Source: a virus. From it: 23,130 nt of DNA. The stretch spans positions 1-23,130 of the IMG/VR virus record IMGVR_UViG_3300018083_000554; one strand, written 5' to 3'. Below the pieces are notes generated by a model. That model made no database searches and was not told the origin of the DNA. It worked only from the letters and a program-made list of their open reading frames with translations. The translations under genes were made by a program, and so were the position numbers. Shown here one piece after another: positions 7,083 to 15,476 of this stretch. How positions within the stretch are numbered: position 1 is the stretch's first letter; every line of letters starts with the position of its first letter.

Positions 7083-10000
7083 AACTCAGCCGCTTCGTGT
7101 AGGGAAGCCCCGAGCCCTGCTTCATGCCTGCCCACAGCGTGAGGCCCGACAGTCGGAACGCCCCCGACCCTGCCGCCTGGACGCTCGTCCGCAGCGTGAT
7201 CTTTATGCTCGTGATCTTCTGCTGCGCGACCTTCACCTCGTACTGGAACGCGCCCGCCGTGATGGCCTTGGTCCGCGTCTCCGTGACCGCGCCGCCGAAG
7301 TCGTACTCGAAGTCGACCGCCAGCGTGTGGTCGCCCACGTACTCGCCCAGGACGTCGATGCCGTAGACCCGCGCGAATCCGTTGATGCCCGCGAGGGACA
7401 GCGCCGGCAAGCCGATGCGGGGCACGATGGCCGTCGACGAGCCGTCGACGTCGCTGTACACGCCGGGCGTCTCCTGGAACACCTTGCCGTTCGCGAGCGC
7501 GTAGACCCAGCCCGTCGGCAGGTCGGCGCAGGCCACGACTGCCGAGCCGCTCACGCGCAGTTGCGAGGTCGTCCAGCGCTTATGGTGGAAATCCCAGGTC
7601 AGGCACCGCCCCGAGGCCATGACGAAACGGGCCTTGGTCGTGCCAGTGACAAGCGACCCGTCGACGACGTTGGCGGCGAGCGTGTACTGCTCGACGTTCT
7701 TGCCGATGTAGGTCAGCCCCAGCCCGCGGTCGAGCAGGTAGATCCCTTGGGCGGCTTGGAACATGATCCCGTCGGGCGTGGCGACCGCCGACCCGGGCAG
7801 CACCGTCCCGACCGACAGCGAAACGGCTTGCGGCGGGTTGAAGGCGCCCTGCCCGGTGTCGTTGGGGCCGTCGCCGCTGATGACGTAGATCGCTGTTGAC
7901 TTGAACGCGACAACGCGGCCGTCCATCGACACAAGGGCCGTGATCTCGCCGTAGCCGTCGCCGTCGACGCGAACCTTGATGCGGTCGTTGAAGCCGATTC
8001 CGGCGCCGGCCTTGAACTCCTTGGAAGGCCAGAGCTCCGTCGGCGTCTCGCTGTTGACGACCCACACGCGATTGCCGCACGTCGTGAGCAGGCGACAGGG
8101 CGGCGGCGGCAGGTTCTCGAGGATGTTGCCCGTCGTATAGAGCAGCTCGCCCGCGACCGCGTTGGCGTCGGACATCGTGTCAGCGAACGCGACCGTGTCC
8201 ACCGCGCTCGGGTCGCCGTTCCCGACGCTGCCTACCTGATTGAACGTCGTATTTCCTGCGGCGGCTGGACCGGCGCGGTACGCCTCGATGGTCAGCAGGC
8301 GCAGGCCCGTGTTGAGCTGATTTAGCGTCCCGGGGACCACGCGTTCGGTCGGGATCGTGAGATTGCAACCGTTGTCCGCGCCGCCCAGCGTGACCGACGT
8401 TGGCGTGCTCGGCGCGCCCCGGCAGACCCGCCCCTGCGGATCGACGAACACCGGGACCGTCACGTACTGGTAGACGCCCGCCGCCGTCATCGCCCCGCCG
8501 CCGATGATCGCGCCTACGCACGCCGGTGGTTCGAGCGTAACCGGGTGCGTAGCCATGGTTTGCACCCCAGATGCGACCTGGGTTAGGTGCCCACCTGCCA
8601 CGAACAGCACGCCGCCGAGTTCCTGGGGTCGTTCGGGGGCGGGCGCGACCGACCACTGAGCGTTGACAATGCCGCGACTCGTGGTGAACGTTCCGTTCGC
8701 GGCAACGGTGCGGGTCTGGCGAGCGATCGCGGCGAGCATCGTTGCGCCCAGCGCAATGACCGACGTCAGGCACGAATTGCGGACGAGCCGCTTGCCGCCG
8801 ATGCCGCCCAGAAGTCCGCTGACCGACGTCATCGCAGAAATGCTGTTAGCCGGGTTGCGCAGCAGGAACGTCGTCGACTGCGTGGTCGACTCGTAGGCGG
8901 CCAGGACGTGGTAGTCCTCGCCGAGCTTGAAGGCCCGCGACAGCAGCCCGACCGAGCGCACGCCCGTCGCGGCGAAGACAGCGCCGGCCTGGACCGTGAA
9001 CAGCACGATCCGGGTGTTGTATGGCGGCGCGCTCGTCAGGTCCCACATCACGTTGTAATTCGTCGCGCTCGTTCGGATGTACCCGGTGATGCCGTTGACG
9101 TTCGCGGTCGCCGTCGCGTCGATCACGAGCGTGGCCGTCACCGCCAGCGCCGCCGACATCGTGCGAACGACCGCGCCCGGGCCGGCGCCCGCCGTTGCGA
9201 GGTAGTACGACCCCGTGGCCAGCGTGTCGTCGAGCCAATCGAGGCACATGGACGCGTCGGCGCCCGCCGTGTTGACGGGGCCCGTGACGGTCGCGCCTGT
9301 CGCCGGGTTGAACTCGAGGCACGTCACGCCGCCACCCGTCGCACGGTACGCCACGATGATGTTACTCGAGCCTGGGATCGCCTTCACGGCGAACCACGGC
9401 TGCGCGGCGGCCACGTCGTTGATCGTAGAGACGAGTTGATTAGACGACACGAGGGCGCCGGTCAGCGCGTTGACGGTGTAGGCGCGCAGCGACGGCACGC
9501 CGGCGTTGTCGATCGCGAAGAACGTTAGGTAAGTCGTTCCGCCCGCCGCGCAACGGCCGCGAGCTGCAGCAGGGATGGTCCATCCGGGCTGCGTGTAGGG
9601 CCCGATCGTGCTGTTGAGCTGGACCCCGTTTAGGTCTTTGACCGTGAACAGGACATTCCCGGCGCCGCCGCGTTCCGTCCAGCAGTCCATGACGAACGAC
9701 CCGACCACCGCGCAGTCAGGATCGACGTGGTCCACGGCCGTCACGGTCGTGCCGCGCGGCATCGCGCCAACGGGCGTAACGACGGGCGTCAGGCCCGGGA
9801 ACCACGTCAGGCTATCGCCGGTTGTGGGCTGGGCGGTGCCAGTCACGGGTTGCTCGACAAAGAACATACGATCGCTGACGGCCGACGCGCCACCGATGAC
9901 GCCCAGCGACCCGCCGGGGCCTCGAAACGCCGATGTGAGGCGCGTGGTGCCATTCAACGCCGACAGCGATGTCACCGCGAACCCGTTGCGCAGGCGCAGC

Positions 10001-10134
10001 TCGCCCGTGCGCTGGTAGTCCATGTTTTCGATCTCGACGAGCTCACCCGCGGGCACAAGACGCGGGTCCGTCTTCGTGTTGATGCCGCCCCCGTCGAAGA
10101 TCAGGAACTGACGGCGCGGTAGGCCCCTGCCCAT
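7081..10134 (-). CDS. Tail nozzle / head-completion stabilisation-type protein
   Basis: 1017 residues from ATG 10132-10134, 6 bases after the upstream stop. The N-terminus (residues about 10-55) has FLIFDGGGINTKTDPRLV, then ENMDYQRTGELRLRNGF. Two-thirds along is a beta-rich segment with FNDRIKVRVDGDGYGEITAL, MDGRVVAFKSTAIYVISGDGP and TPDGIMFQAAQGIYLLDRG. This combination (N-terminal 'D...N...R...GEL..R.G', then 'DG.VV.FK...IY...GDGP' and 'DG..F....GI..LDRG') is what I know from podovirus tail nozzle or head-stabilisation proteins of the P22 gp10 / T7 gp12 functional class. The whole chain is Thr/Val/Gly-rich and beta-type, as expected for a hub. It is the biggest gene in the tail block, downstream of the adaptor. 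The exact family is inferred. Confidence 0.75.
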   Translation of the reverse strand: MGRGLPRRQFLIFDGGGINTKTDPRLVPAGELVEIENMDYQRTGELRLRNGFAVTSLSALNGTTRLTSAFRGPGGSLGVIGGASAVSDRMFFVEQPVTGTAQPTTGDSLTWFPGLTPVVTPVGAMPRGTTVTAVDHVDPDCAVVGSFVMDCWTERGGAGNVLFTVKDLNGVQLNSTIGPYTQPGWTIPAAARGRCAAGGTTYLTFFAIDNAGVPSLRAYTVNALTGALVSSNQLVSTINDVAAAQPWFAVKAIPGSSNIIVAYRATGGGVTCLEFNPATGATVTGPVNTAGADASMCLDWLDDTLATGSYYLATAGAGPGAVVRTMSAALAVTATLVIDATATANVNGITGYIRTSATNYNVMWDLTSAPPYNTRIVLFTVQAGAVFAATGVRSVGLLSRAFKLGEDYHVLAAYESTTQSTTFLLRNPANSISAMTSVSGLLGGIGGKRLVRNSCLTSVIALGATMLAAIARQTRTVAANGTFTTSRGIVNAQWSVAPAPERPQELGGVLFVAGGHLTQVASGVQTMATHPVTLEPPACVGAIIGGGAMTAAGVYQYVTVPVFVDPQGRVCRGAPSTPTSVTLGGADNGCNLTIPTERVVPGTLNQLNTGLRLLTIEAYRAGPAAAGNTTFNQVGSVGNGDPSAVDTVAFADTMSDANAVAGELLYTTGNILENLPPPPCRLLTTCGNRVWVVNSETPTELWPSKEFKAGAGIGFNDRIKVRVDGDGYGEITALVSMDGRVVAFKSTAIYVISGDGPNDTGQGAFNPPQAVSLSVGTVLPGSAVATPDGIMFQAAQGIYLLDRGLGLTYIGKNVEQYTLAANVVDGSLVTGTTKARFVMASGRCLTWDFHHKRWTTSQLRVSGSAVVACADLPTGWVYALANGKVFQETPGVYSDVDGSSTAIVPRIGLPALSLAGINGFARVYGIDVLGEYVGDHTLAVDFEYDFGGAVTETRTKAITAGAFQYEVKVAQQKITSIKITLRTSVQAAGSGAFRLSGLTLWAGMKQGSGLPYTKRLS

Positions 10135-10140
10135 CGCTGC

Positions 10141-10818
10141 CTACGTCGCGAACGGGAGCTGTACTTCGTGCCACCGAATGAAAAAAAACTGTTGCGCGGC
10201 GGCGGCTGCGGCGGCCTTGACCGCCTGCACGCTGAACGACACCCCCGGCGGCACGAGGTAGAGGCCGCGCGCCTGGCACTCGTTTACCTTCCAGTTGGCG
10301 CCGGCGGCGGCGGCGGCCATCTGAGCGCCCGTGGTCTGGTGCGGGAACCAGGCATCGTTAACGACCGTCGCCCCGCGCAGGGCCGTTGCCGCGCCGCCGT
10401 AGTTCGGGCGCGCGCTGAACGATCGAAAGCCTGTCTCGGCGGTGCCGCCCGACGCCTTCGCGCTGGTCGACTTGTTAAGCATCGCGAACAGCCCCGTTAC
10501 GTCGGTCTGGGTCGCGTCCACGACCTCCTCGACCGACCCGAACGACTCGATCGCGTAGCACTTGCCAACGCCGAGCTCGTTGTTGACGAGCGAGAGGCCC
10601 GAGACGGTCGTGGGCAGCGCCGTCAAGGCCGCCTGGCCGGTCGTGCTCGACAGCTGCCAGCTGCCGCCCTGTCGCACGATCTCCGTGAGGTCCGGCAGCG
10701 CCTGCACGATGAGCAGCTCGCCACGGTTGTTGAGCGCGGGCTCTTGCTCGTCCTGGTCCGGGTAGTCGGGGACCGTCAGGCGCCGGACCAAACCCTTCAC
10801 GATGGCGTCGAGGCTCAT
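10141..10818 (-). CDS. Virion-associated protein of unknown function
   Basis: 225 residues from ATG 10816-10818, directly preceded by the shared 18-nt leader. The N-terminus is helical and charged (MSLDAIVKGLVRRLTVPDYP), followed by acidic turns. The middle alternates beta-type stretches (GLSLVNNELGVGKCYAIESF) with Ala/Gly loops, and an Ala-rich segment (QAVKAAAAAAAQQFFFIRW) precedes the end. There is no signal peptide or coiled coil. The beta-rich make-up and the position between the 211-residue protein and the nozzle suggest a tail or head-tail joint component. I do not recognise a family. Confidence 0.55.
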   Translation of the reverse strand: MSLDAIVKGLVRRLTVPDYPDQDEQEPALNNRGELLIVQALPDLTEIVRQGGSWQLSSTTGQAALTALPTTVSGLSLVNNELGVGKCYAIESFGSVEEVVDATQTDVTGLFAMLNKSTSAKASGGTAETGFRSFSARPNYGGAATALRGATVVNDAWFPHQTTGAQMAAAAAGANWKVNECQARGLYLVPPGVSFSVQAVKAAAAAAAQQFFFIRWHEVQLPFAT

Positions 10819-10836
10819 ACCCTTGTCACGCCGATC
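10819..10836 (-). promoter_or_regulatory. Shared 18-nt leader, copy before the 225-residue virion gene
   Basis: Minus-strand GATCGGCGTGACAAGGGT abuts the ATG. The upstream gene's TGA (10838-10840) lies one base further out, so the leader fills the whole gap. AAGGG may aid ribosome binding, but the conserved GATCGSCGTGAC part lies outside the usual Shine-Dalgarno window. Confidence 0.6.
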
Positions 10837-10837
10837 G

Positions 10838-11473
10838 TCACACGAGGCCCAGGGCCCGCTGTACGTCGTCCTCGAGGCCCGGCGGCACCCGGTCCAGCGT
10901 CATGACGTAGTCTGCCAGCAGCCGCAACCACCGCTCCTCCAGGTCCTCGGTCGGGACGTCCCACGTCCCATCGTCCCTCAGGTACCGCCCGCTCGGGCCT
11001 GGGCCCGGCGCCGGCACCAGGCCGTTGACGGTCGTCGTGAACACGTTGTACGTGATGCTCGTGCTGGTCGCGGACGCGCCAACGATGGCCATCCATTGGG
11101 ACACGCCGTCGCTGGTCAGGAGCAGGACGGTGCCCGCCGCCTGGGCCAGCGACTTGCCGCCGTTGATCGTGTCGGTGCCGCTCGCCTGGAGCGTTACCGC
11201 GCCCGTCGAGGCGTTGCCCACCAGGACGATGGCGGCCACGCTGGCGCCCTGAGCCGAGGCCAGGGGCAGCGTCAGGACGGCCCCGGGCGCGCCGGCGTAG
11301 AAGACGACCGACTTGCCCGCCGCGACCGCCCCCGTCACCGCCAGGGCCGTAACGGGCACGCTCAATAGGTCGTGGTCGGCGGCCAGCGTCTCGACCGCCG
11401 CCTTGACGTTCGCCTGGAACCGGTTGAGGAGCTCCGTGGGGAGCTGCTGCGTCTTGAGCAGGCCCGACCTCAC
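10838..11473 (-). CDS. Virion/tail protein with a PG-rich GRYLRDDGTW motif
   Basis: 211 residues from GTG 11471-11473, whose GTGA overlaps the adaptor's stop. The N-terminus is helical (MRSGLLKTQQLPTELLNRFQ). A beta-rich middle follows (LTLPLASAQGASVAAIVLVG, then GAVTLQASGTDTINGGKS). Near residue 155 is GLVPAPGPGPSGRYLRDDG followed by TW, and the C-terminus is a charged helix. The 'P-x-P-G-x-G-x-x-G-R/K-Y/F-L-R-x-D-G-T-W' motif recurs, as I recall, in tail-fibre and baseplate-type phage proteins, often as a linker ahead of a variable domain. Here only a short helix follows it. A structural tail or decoration role is likely but not proven. Confidence 0.6.
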   Translation of the reverse strand: MRSGLLKTQQLPTELLNRFQANVKAAVETLAADHDLLSVPVTALAVTGAVAAGKSVVFYAGAPGAVLTLPLASAQGASVAAIVLVGNASTGAVTLQASGTDTINGGKSLAQAAGTVLLLTSDGVSQWMAIVGASATSTSITYNVFTTTVNGLVPAPGPGPSGRYLRDDGTWDVPTEDLEERWLRLLADYVMTLDRVPPGLEDDVQRALGLV

Positions 11474-12129
11474 GGCCGCACCAGGTAGCCCCAGGACCCT
11501 CCCGTGCGCTCGGTGTCGACGATCGTCTCGCCGCTCGCCATGTTGCGGTTCATGACGACCGCTTCGATCTCCTCCCAGAGGTCCTTGAGGTCTTCTTTGA
11601 GGTCCGACGTCTCGGATTCCTCCTTCCCCTTGGCCTTGATCGCCATGTACGTCTCTATGAACTCGACGTACGGCTCGAGGTGCACGTCGAGGGCGCTGCC
11701 CACGGCCGTGATCGGCGTCGGGCCGGCCACGTAGTACAGCCGGTAGCTGCCGGCCGCGTACTCGAAGGGCAGCACCACGATGTTCTGGCCCACGATGTCG
11801 AACGTGCGCGTGTACTGCTCGTCCCGCTCGTCGAAGTTCCTGCGGTGCAGCGTCTGCCGCTGGCTCACGTTGTCGGGATCCTTCGACACGCCCAGGACGG
11901 CGCGCGCCGCGGCGGGCAGCGCGAACGTGTTACCGGCCGCCCCGCCCGTCAACGGGAAGTCCGCCGACGTGGCGTAGAAGCCCGAATGGATGGGCAGCAA
12001 CTTGCGCCACAGCTTCTCCTGTCCGCGCGTCGCCCAGCGCAGCCACGTTGCCGTCGCGACGTGCGGATCGTTGACGAAGTCCCCGATATCGGAGGCCCCG
12101 TCAATCAGATCCTGGCCCGTTACAGCCAC
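11470..12129 (-). CDS. Head-tail adaptor (connector) protein
   Basis: 219 residues from GTG 12127-12129, with GAGG about 7 bases upstream. The N-terminal helix has TGQDLIDGASDIGDFVNDPH, then TWLRWATRGQEKLWRKL. A beta segment follows (FALPAAARAVLGVSKDP, then RRNFDERDEQYT), and the chain ends in long helices (EPYVEFIETYMAIKAKGKEE; DLKEDLKDLWEEIEAVVMNR). This is the pattern of phage adaptor or head-completion proteins that bind below the portal: 'DW..WANRGQ..LWR' helix, small beta core, then a helix around 'P...FIE..M..K..GKEE'. Gene order after the capsid and decoration genes and before the nozzle supports it. Exact family membership was not checked. Confidence 0.7.
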   Translation of the reverse strand: MAVTGQDLIDGASDIGDFVNDPHVATATWLRWATRGQEKLWRKLLPIHSGFYATSADFPLTGGAAGNTFALPAAARAVLGVSKDPDNVSQRQTLHRRNFDERDEQYTRTFDIVGQNIVVLPFEYAAGSYRLYYVAGPTPITAVGSALDVHLEPYVEFIETYMAIKAKGKEESETSDLKEDLKDLWEEIEAVVMNRNMASGETIVDTERTGGSWGYLVRP

Positions 12130-12138
12130 GGGCGCGCC

Positions 12139-12372
12139 TCAGTACCCGCCGCAGGCCTCGACGGCTCGCTTGAGGGCCGCGAACTTCTCGGCCGGCGTCG
12201 TCGCGGCCTCGAAGTCCTCCATGGCCAGCACGCCCGCCTTCTCGGAGCTGTCGGCCGGTTCCTCGCCCTCGGCGTCCTCCTCCCCCATGGGAGGCTTCTT
12301 CCGCTTCAGGCGGTCTGGTGGCGGCAGGACCTCGAGGGCCATGGCCGCCATCTTCTTGGGGTCGGCTGCCAT
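12139..12372 (-). CDS. Small acidic/basic helical protein of unknown function
   Basis: 77 residues from ATG 12370-12372. A GTG three bases upstream (12373-12375) is a possible start, but AGGAG sits 5 bases before the ATG and only 2 before the GTG. The gene overlaps the stop of the upstream gene. The sequence has three parts: a helix rich in Met, Ala and Lys, a Pro/Lys turn (LPPPDRLKRKKPP), and an acidic part (EEDAEGEEPADSSEK) followed by a helix ending in a Cys-Gly-Gly-Tyr tail. I know no function. Its place between the decoration-type and adaptor genes suggests a small head-assembly part. Confidence 0.6.
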   Translation of the reverse strand: MAADPKKMAAMALEVLPPPDRLKRKKPPMGEEDAEGEEPADSSEKAGVLAMEDFEAATTPAEKFAALKRAVEACGGY

Positions 12373-12791
12373 CACCGCTCCTGGAACCAGGCCACCCAGG
12401 AGATGATGTCACCCGACTTCGGGTTGGTCGCCGTGGCGACGCCCGTGGGCAGCTGGCACTGGATGGTGAGCGTCGAGATCGGCGACGTGCCGAGGCACTG
12501 CGCCGACGACATGCCGTTGAGGTACGCCGTGTTCCCGTCCGTCGCGGCCTTGACGTCACCCGCCGTGGGGCACATGACGTTGGCCGAGCCGGACACGAAC
12601 CGCTTGTACCCCTTGTGGATGACGCCGTCGTAGCGGCCGGCGGTGGCGTTCTTGGTCCAGGTGACGCCGCAGTCGCGGTCTCCCGTCTGGTTCAGGATGG
12701 CGCCCGCCGCGGTGATCTCGATCGTGCCGAACAGCGGCACGAGGTTCGGGAAAACCGTCCCGGGCAGTCGCGTCTTTTGCTTCTCGCCCAT
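12372..12791 (-). CDS. Probable head decoration / cement protein
   Basis: 139 residues from ATG 12789-12791, with AAGGGGG upstream. The chain is beta-type throughout (LVPLFGTIEITAAGAILNQT; STLTIQCQLPTGVATA) with Cys at about 41, 74, 99 and 111 and no long helix or signal peptide. It lies directly after the major capsid gene, where podoviruses often encode a capsid-stabilising protein of about this size. The call rests on that position, its length and its beta composition; no motif is decisive. A minor tail protein is the main alternative. Confidence 0.55.
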   Translation of the reverse strand: MGEKQKTRLPGTVFPNLVPLFGTIEITAAGAILNQTGDRDCGVTWTKNATAGRYDGVIHKGYKRFVSGSANVMCPTAGDVKAATDGNTAYLNGMSSAQCLGTSPISTLTIQCQLPTGVATATNPKSGDIISWVAWFQER

Positions 12792-12800
12792 GGGGCCCCC

Positions 12801-14069
12801 TTACACGAACTTCATGACGGCCGTGGCCGCCGGGTTCTCGTTGCTGAAGCACTCGAAGGCCTCGTAACGAACCTCGACGCCAGCCGCGGCCGACTGACGC
12901 AGGATCTTGTTGCCGTCCTCGTCGTCGATGTGCGGCGCGGGGCCGATGCTCGGGTGGTGAATCGCGCCCGGGTCGAGCACATACCCCTCGCTGTTCGGGC
13001 AGTACTTGTCCGAGATGACGGGCAGCTCGACGCCATCGGCGTAGACGACGATCGTCTTGTAGCCGACGCCGCCTCGGCCCGTGATTTCGGTGTACTGCTT
13101 GTTGTCCAGCGCCGCCGACAACTCGACGAACTTGTCGACGCTCAGCACCGCCACGAGCCGCGAGGCACCGCCCACCGTCGAGCAGTAGTTGGCCGCCGTG
13201 ACGAGGCCCTGCATGAGGGACACGCCCGTCGCCGTGCAGTCGACGATCCAGCCGTAGAGAAAGCTGTTCGTCGTGCGGTCCTGGCCAAAGAAGTTCTCGG
13301 CCGCAGTCGGCGCCGTCGTGGGCACCCAGGCGGGCAGCCCGGCGGGACGCTTGCGCGTCGGCGTGGCCGAGTCCTCCCGGTCGCCCTTCGTGAAGATGAT
13401 GTCTCCGATCGTGAGGCCGGCGATGGTGTTCAGCGCCACGTCGAGAGTGATGGTCCCCGCCGAGTAGTCGACCTTCGTGATGACGGCCGATTGACCCGCG
13501 CGCAGCAGGTTCGCGCTGATCGACAGGCTGAACACGAGTTTCATGCCCTTGACGAACCGGTACGCGATCGACCGGTCAACGGCCCCCGTGCGCGGGTTGC
13601 CCAGCGTGATGACGAAGCCCGCGCCGATGGCGTTGGTTACCGTCCCTAGCTCGCCGTAGCCCGTCGTGAAGAGCGCGACAGACCGACGGTGCGCCGAGTA
13701 GCGCAACGAGCTGTCCATTTCGTTCTTCAACTGGGGGATCCAGCCGCCCGCCTTGTTGCGGGTCTTCGCGATGATGTCCTTTCCGACGGACGGCACCTCG
13801 AAGTCGTTGCACCAGCGCACCTTGAACTGCGCGCCGCCTGACATGGCGTTCTGGCCACGGTCCTGCGACTCGGCGAAGTCCTCCGAGCCGCTCGGGTTGT
13901 CCCCGTAGAGGTTGAGGAAGTTGTAGTCGTCGCCCGACCCGCCCTCGTCGTGGTGGATGAGGTTGAGGGTGCGGCTCTCGTGCTTCGAGATCGTATTGAC
14001 CGTGAACTGCGGCGTGTAATACCGCTTGATGAAGTTCGCGGCCGTCGTTGTATTCGCGCCAGAAGGCAT
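12801..14069 (-). CDS. Major capsid protein (HK97-fold, P22-coat-like)
   Basis: 422 residues from ATG 14067-14069, with CGGAG upstream. The N-terminus (about 1-90) has an NTTTAANFIKRYYTPQF helix and an acidic, Gly-rich segment (DEGGSGDDYNFLNLYGDNP). A helical spine-type region follows (NEMDSSLRYSAHRRSVALFT). Next come beta segments with NTIAGLTIGDIIFTKGDRED, an insertion of about 50 residues ending in FFGQDRTTN, and a final beta/helix part with VLSVDKFVELSAALDNKQYT. The 'IGD.I..KG' strand and the layout, with scaffold upstream and a small beta protein downstream, support a coat protein. The P22-coat link is by resemblance of layout; a structure prediction would settle it. Confidence 0.75.
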   Translation of the reverse strand: MPSGANTTTAANFIKRYYTPQFTVNTISKHESRTLNLIHHDEGGSGDDYNFLNLYGDNPSGSEDFAESQDRGQNAMSGGAQFKVRWCNDFEVPSVGKDIIAKTRNKAGGWIPQLKNEMDSSLRYSAHRRSVALFTTGYGELGTVTNAIGAGFVITLGNPRTGAVDRSIAYRFVKGMKLVFSLSISANLLRAGQSAVITKVDYSAGTITLDVALNTIAGLTIGDIIFTKGDREDSATPTRKRPAGLPAWVPTTAPTAAENFFGQDRTTNSFLYGWIVDCTATGVSLMQGLVTAANYCSTVGGASRLVAVLSVDKFVELSAALDNKQYTEITGRGGVGYKTIVVYADGVELPVISDKYCPNSEGYVLDPGAIHHPSIGPAPHIDDEDGNKILRQSAAAGVEVRYEAFECFSNENPAATAVMKFV

Positions 14070-14095
14070 GGATCACGCTCCGTGCGGGGCTGCGG

Positions 14096-15103
14096 CTAAA
14101 TGCCGCGCATCACCGCTTTGAATCGTTCTTGCGGGTCGAGCGGCAGATCGTCACCGCCACCCGGCGGCAACTCGCTCGACGGGACGCTCGAAAGCGTCCT
14201 TGCACCGCCCTTGGTGGCGGAGGGTGCCGGAGTCCCTTTGCTCGGCTGCGCGTTGGTAGCGGGGGCGCGCGCCCCGAACTTTTTGGACTTCGCCAGGCCC
14301 TTGGCCAGCGTGTCCTCGACGGCCTGGGCCGCGTCCTCGACGGGGAGAATCGCCCCGCCGTACTTGACGTAGTACGCCTCGATCGTCGCGATCACGGCGT
14401 CGTGTTGCCCGAGGCTGTTCACGAGGTCGTACGCCTCGGATGCCTCAACCTGGCCGCGTACGGTCGCGCGCCACTGGTCGACAACGCGCTGCTGCTCAGC
14501 AACGGCGGCCCTGTCGTCGCGCGCCTTGAGCTCGTTGCGCAGGCGCTCGACATCACGCTCGGCGGGGGACTTCTCGCTCGCAACGATGCCGTCCAGCAGT
14601 TTGTTGATGACCTCGTCTGAACTGTCGGGGGCGATCTCGCGCAGCACCGTCGCGTCGCCGTTGCGCAGGCGCGTCACGAGCTGGTCGAAGCCGGCCGCCT
14701 TCTGCTCGTAGGACTTCGCGCGCGTCTCGACCGCTGCGGCCGCGGCTTCCCGCTCCTTCAGCTTCCCGCGGTCGCGCGCCAGGGCCGTGAACTCGCCGCG
14801 CAGCTTGGTCCGCACCTCGGCCTCGATGGCCTCGCGCAGCTTCTGCGGCTCGGGCTTGTCATCCTTGGCCTTCGGCTTCGCGTCCTGCTCGGGCTCGTCC
14901 TTCTTCGGCTCGCCCTCGGGCGTCTCGGCCGGCTCCGCGCCTTCGGGGGCGCCTTCGGCAGGAGTGTCGTCACCCTCGGGAACGTCGCCGGGCGCTTCGT
15001 CGACGGCCGCCTTGAGCGCCGCCTCGAAGTCGCCTCCGCCGTCGGTTGCGGGCGCCGCGGGGGCGTCCGAACCTTCAGCGGGCGTGCTGACCTGGCCCGA
15101 CAT
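14096..15103 (-). CDS. Capsid scaffold protein
   Basis: 335 residues from ATG 15101-15103. The first ~95 residues are disordered, rich in Ala, Pro, Glu, Asp and Gly (EGDDTPAEGAPEGAEPAETP). From about 95 to 255 the chain is highly charged helix (REAIEAEVRTKLRGEFTALA; ERDVERLRNELKARDDRAAV), then there is a less regular part, and the end is basic and Ser/Pro-rich (TKGGARTLSSVPSSELPPGG). An acidic disordered head, long coiled coil and a short helix near the C-terminus (PLDPQERFKAVMRGI) are typical of scaffolds whose C-terminal end binds the coat. The gene precedes the capsid gene by 26 bases. No protease-like motif is seen. Confidence 0.75.
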   Translation of the reverse strand: MSGQVSTPAEGSDAPAAPATDGGGDFEAALKAAVDEAPGDVPEGDDTPAEGAPEGAEPAETPEGEPKKDEPEQDAKPKAKDDKPEPQKLREAIEAEVRTKLRGEFTALARDRGKLKEREAAAAAVETRAKSYEQKAAGFDQLVTRLRNGDATVLREIAPDSSDEVINKLLDGIVASEKSPAERDVERLRNELKARDDRAAVAEQQRVVDQWRATVRGQVEASEAYDLVNSLGQHDAVIATIEAYYVKYGGAILPVEDAAQAVEDTLAKGLAKSKKFGARAPATNAQPSKGTPAPSATKGGARTLSSVPSSELPPGGGDDLPLDPQERFKAVMRGI

Positions 15104-15106
15104 GGC

Positions 15107-15451
15107 CTACTTCCCCGGGTCCACGGGAGCGCCGGGCGCGGGCGGCAGTTGCCCCGTGGCCTGGAAGCGCAGCGCGTCGCGCGGGTTGAGCTTGCCGAGG
15201 CGGAAAAACCGCTCGATGTCGTGGTGATGCGTCAGTCGGCGGGCGTTGACGTACTTGCCGTCGGCCTCGAACTCGCTCGCCTCGCCCTTGACGTCGGCGA
15301 TCGCGGCCTCCTCGAGCGCCTTGACGCGCGCCTCGGACGCCTCGAGCTTGACGCGCAGTCGTGCCGCCTCAAGATCGCCCTTCTGGTCGCGCTCGACCTC
15401 GGGCTCGTCGGACGTGACGTCGACTTCGGGCTGCTCGGTCTTCTTCGCCAT
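15107..15451 (-). CDS. Small coiled-coil protein of the head block
   Basis: 114 residues from ATG 15449-15451, with the shared 18-nt leader directly before it. The N-terminal part is acidic (QPEVDVTSDEPEVERDQKGD) and leads into a charged helix (EAARLRVKLEASEARVKALE). The C-terminal third is different, with ADGKYVNARRLTHHHDIERF, then RLGKLNPRDALRFQATGQLP. The 'D...RFFRLGKLNPRDALRF' part may contact another head protein. There is no recognised family. It sits between portal and scaffold, so a small head-assembly or scaffold-partner role is likely. Confidence 0.65.
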   Translation of the reverse strand: MAKKTEQPEVDVTSDEPEVERDQKGDLEAARLRVKLEASEARVKALEEAAIADVKGEASEFEADGKYVNARRLTHHHDIERFFRLGKLNPRDALRFQATGQLPPAPGAPVDPGK

Positions 15452-15469
15452 GACCTAGTCACGGCGATC
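15452..15469 (-). promoter_or_regulatory. Shared 18-nt leader, copy before the 114-residue gene
   Basis: Minus-strand GATCGCCGTGACTAGGTC abuts the ATG. It is the copy closest to the consensus. Together with the ATG it also contains TGACTAGGTCA, an imperfect inverted repeat of TGAC about a short centre. The portal stop (15477-15479) lies 7 bases further upstream. Confidence 0.65.
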
Positions 15470-15476
15470 GCGGCGG

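Noticed and set aside
10141-11473. Variable region of a diversity-generating retroelement
   Set aside because: Podovirus layout recalls Bordetella phage BPP-1, but no reverse transcriptase, template repeat or C-type lectin-like target is visible here.
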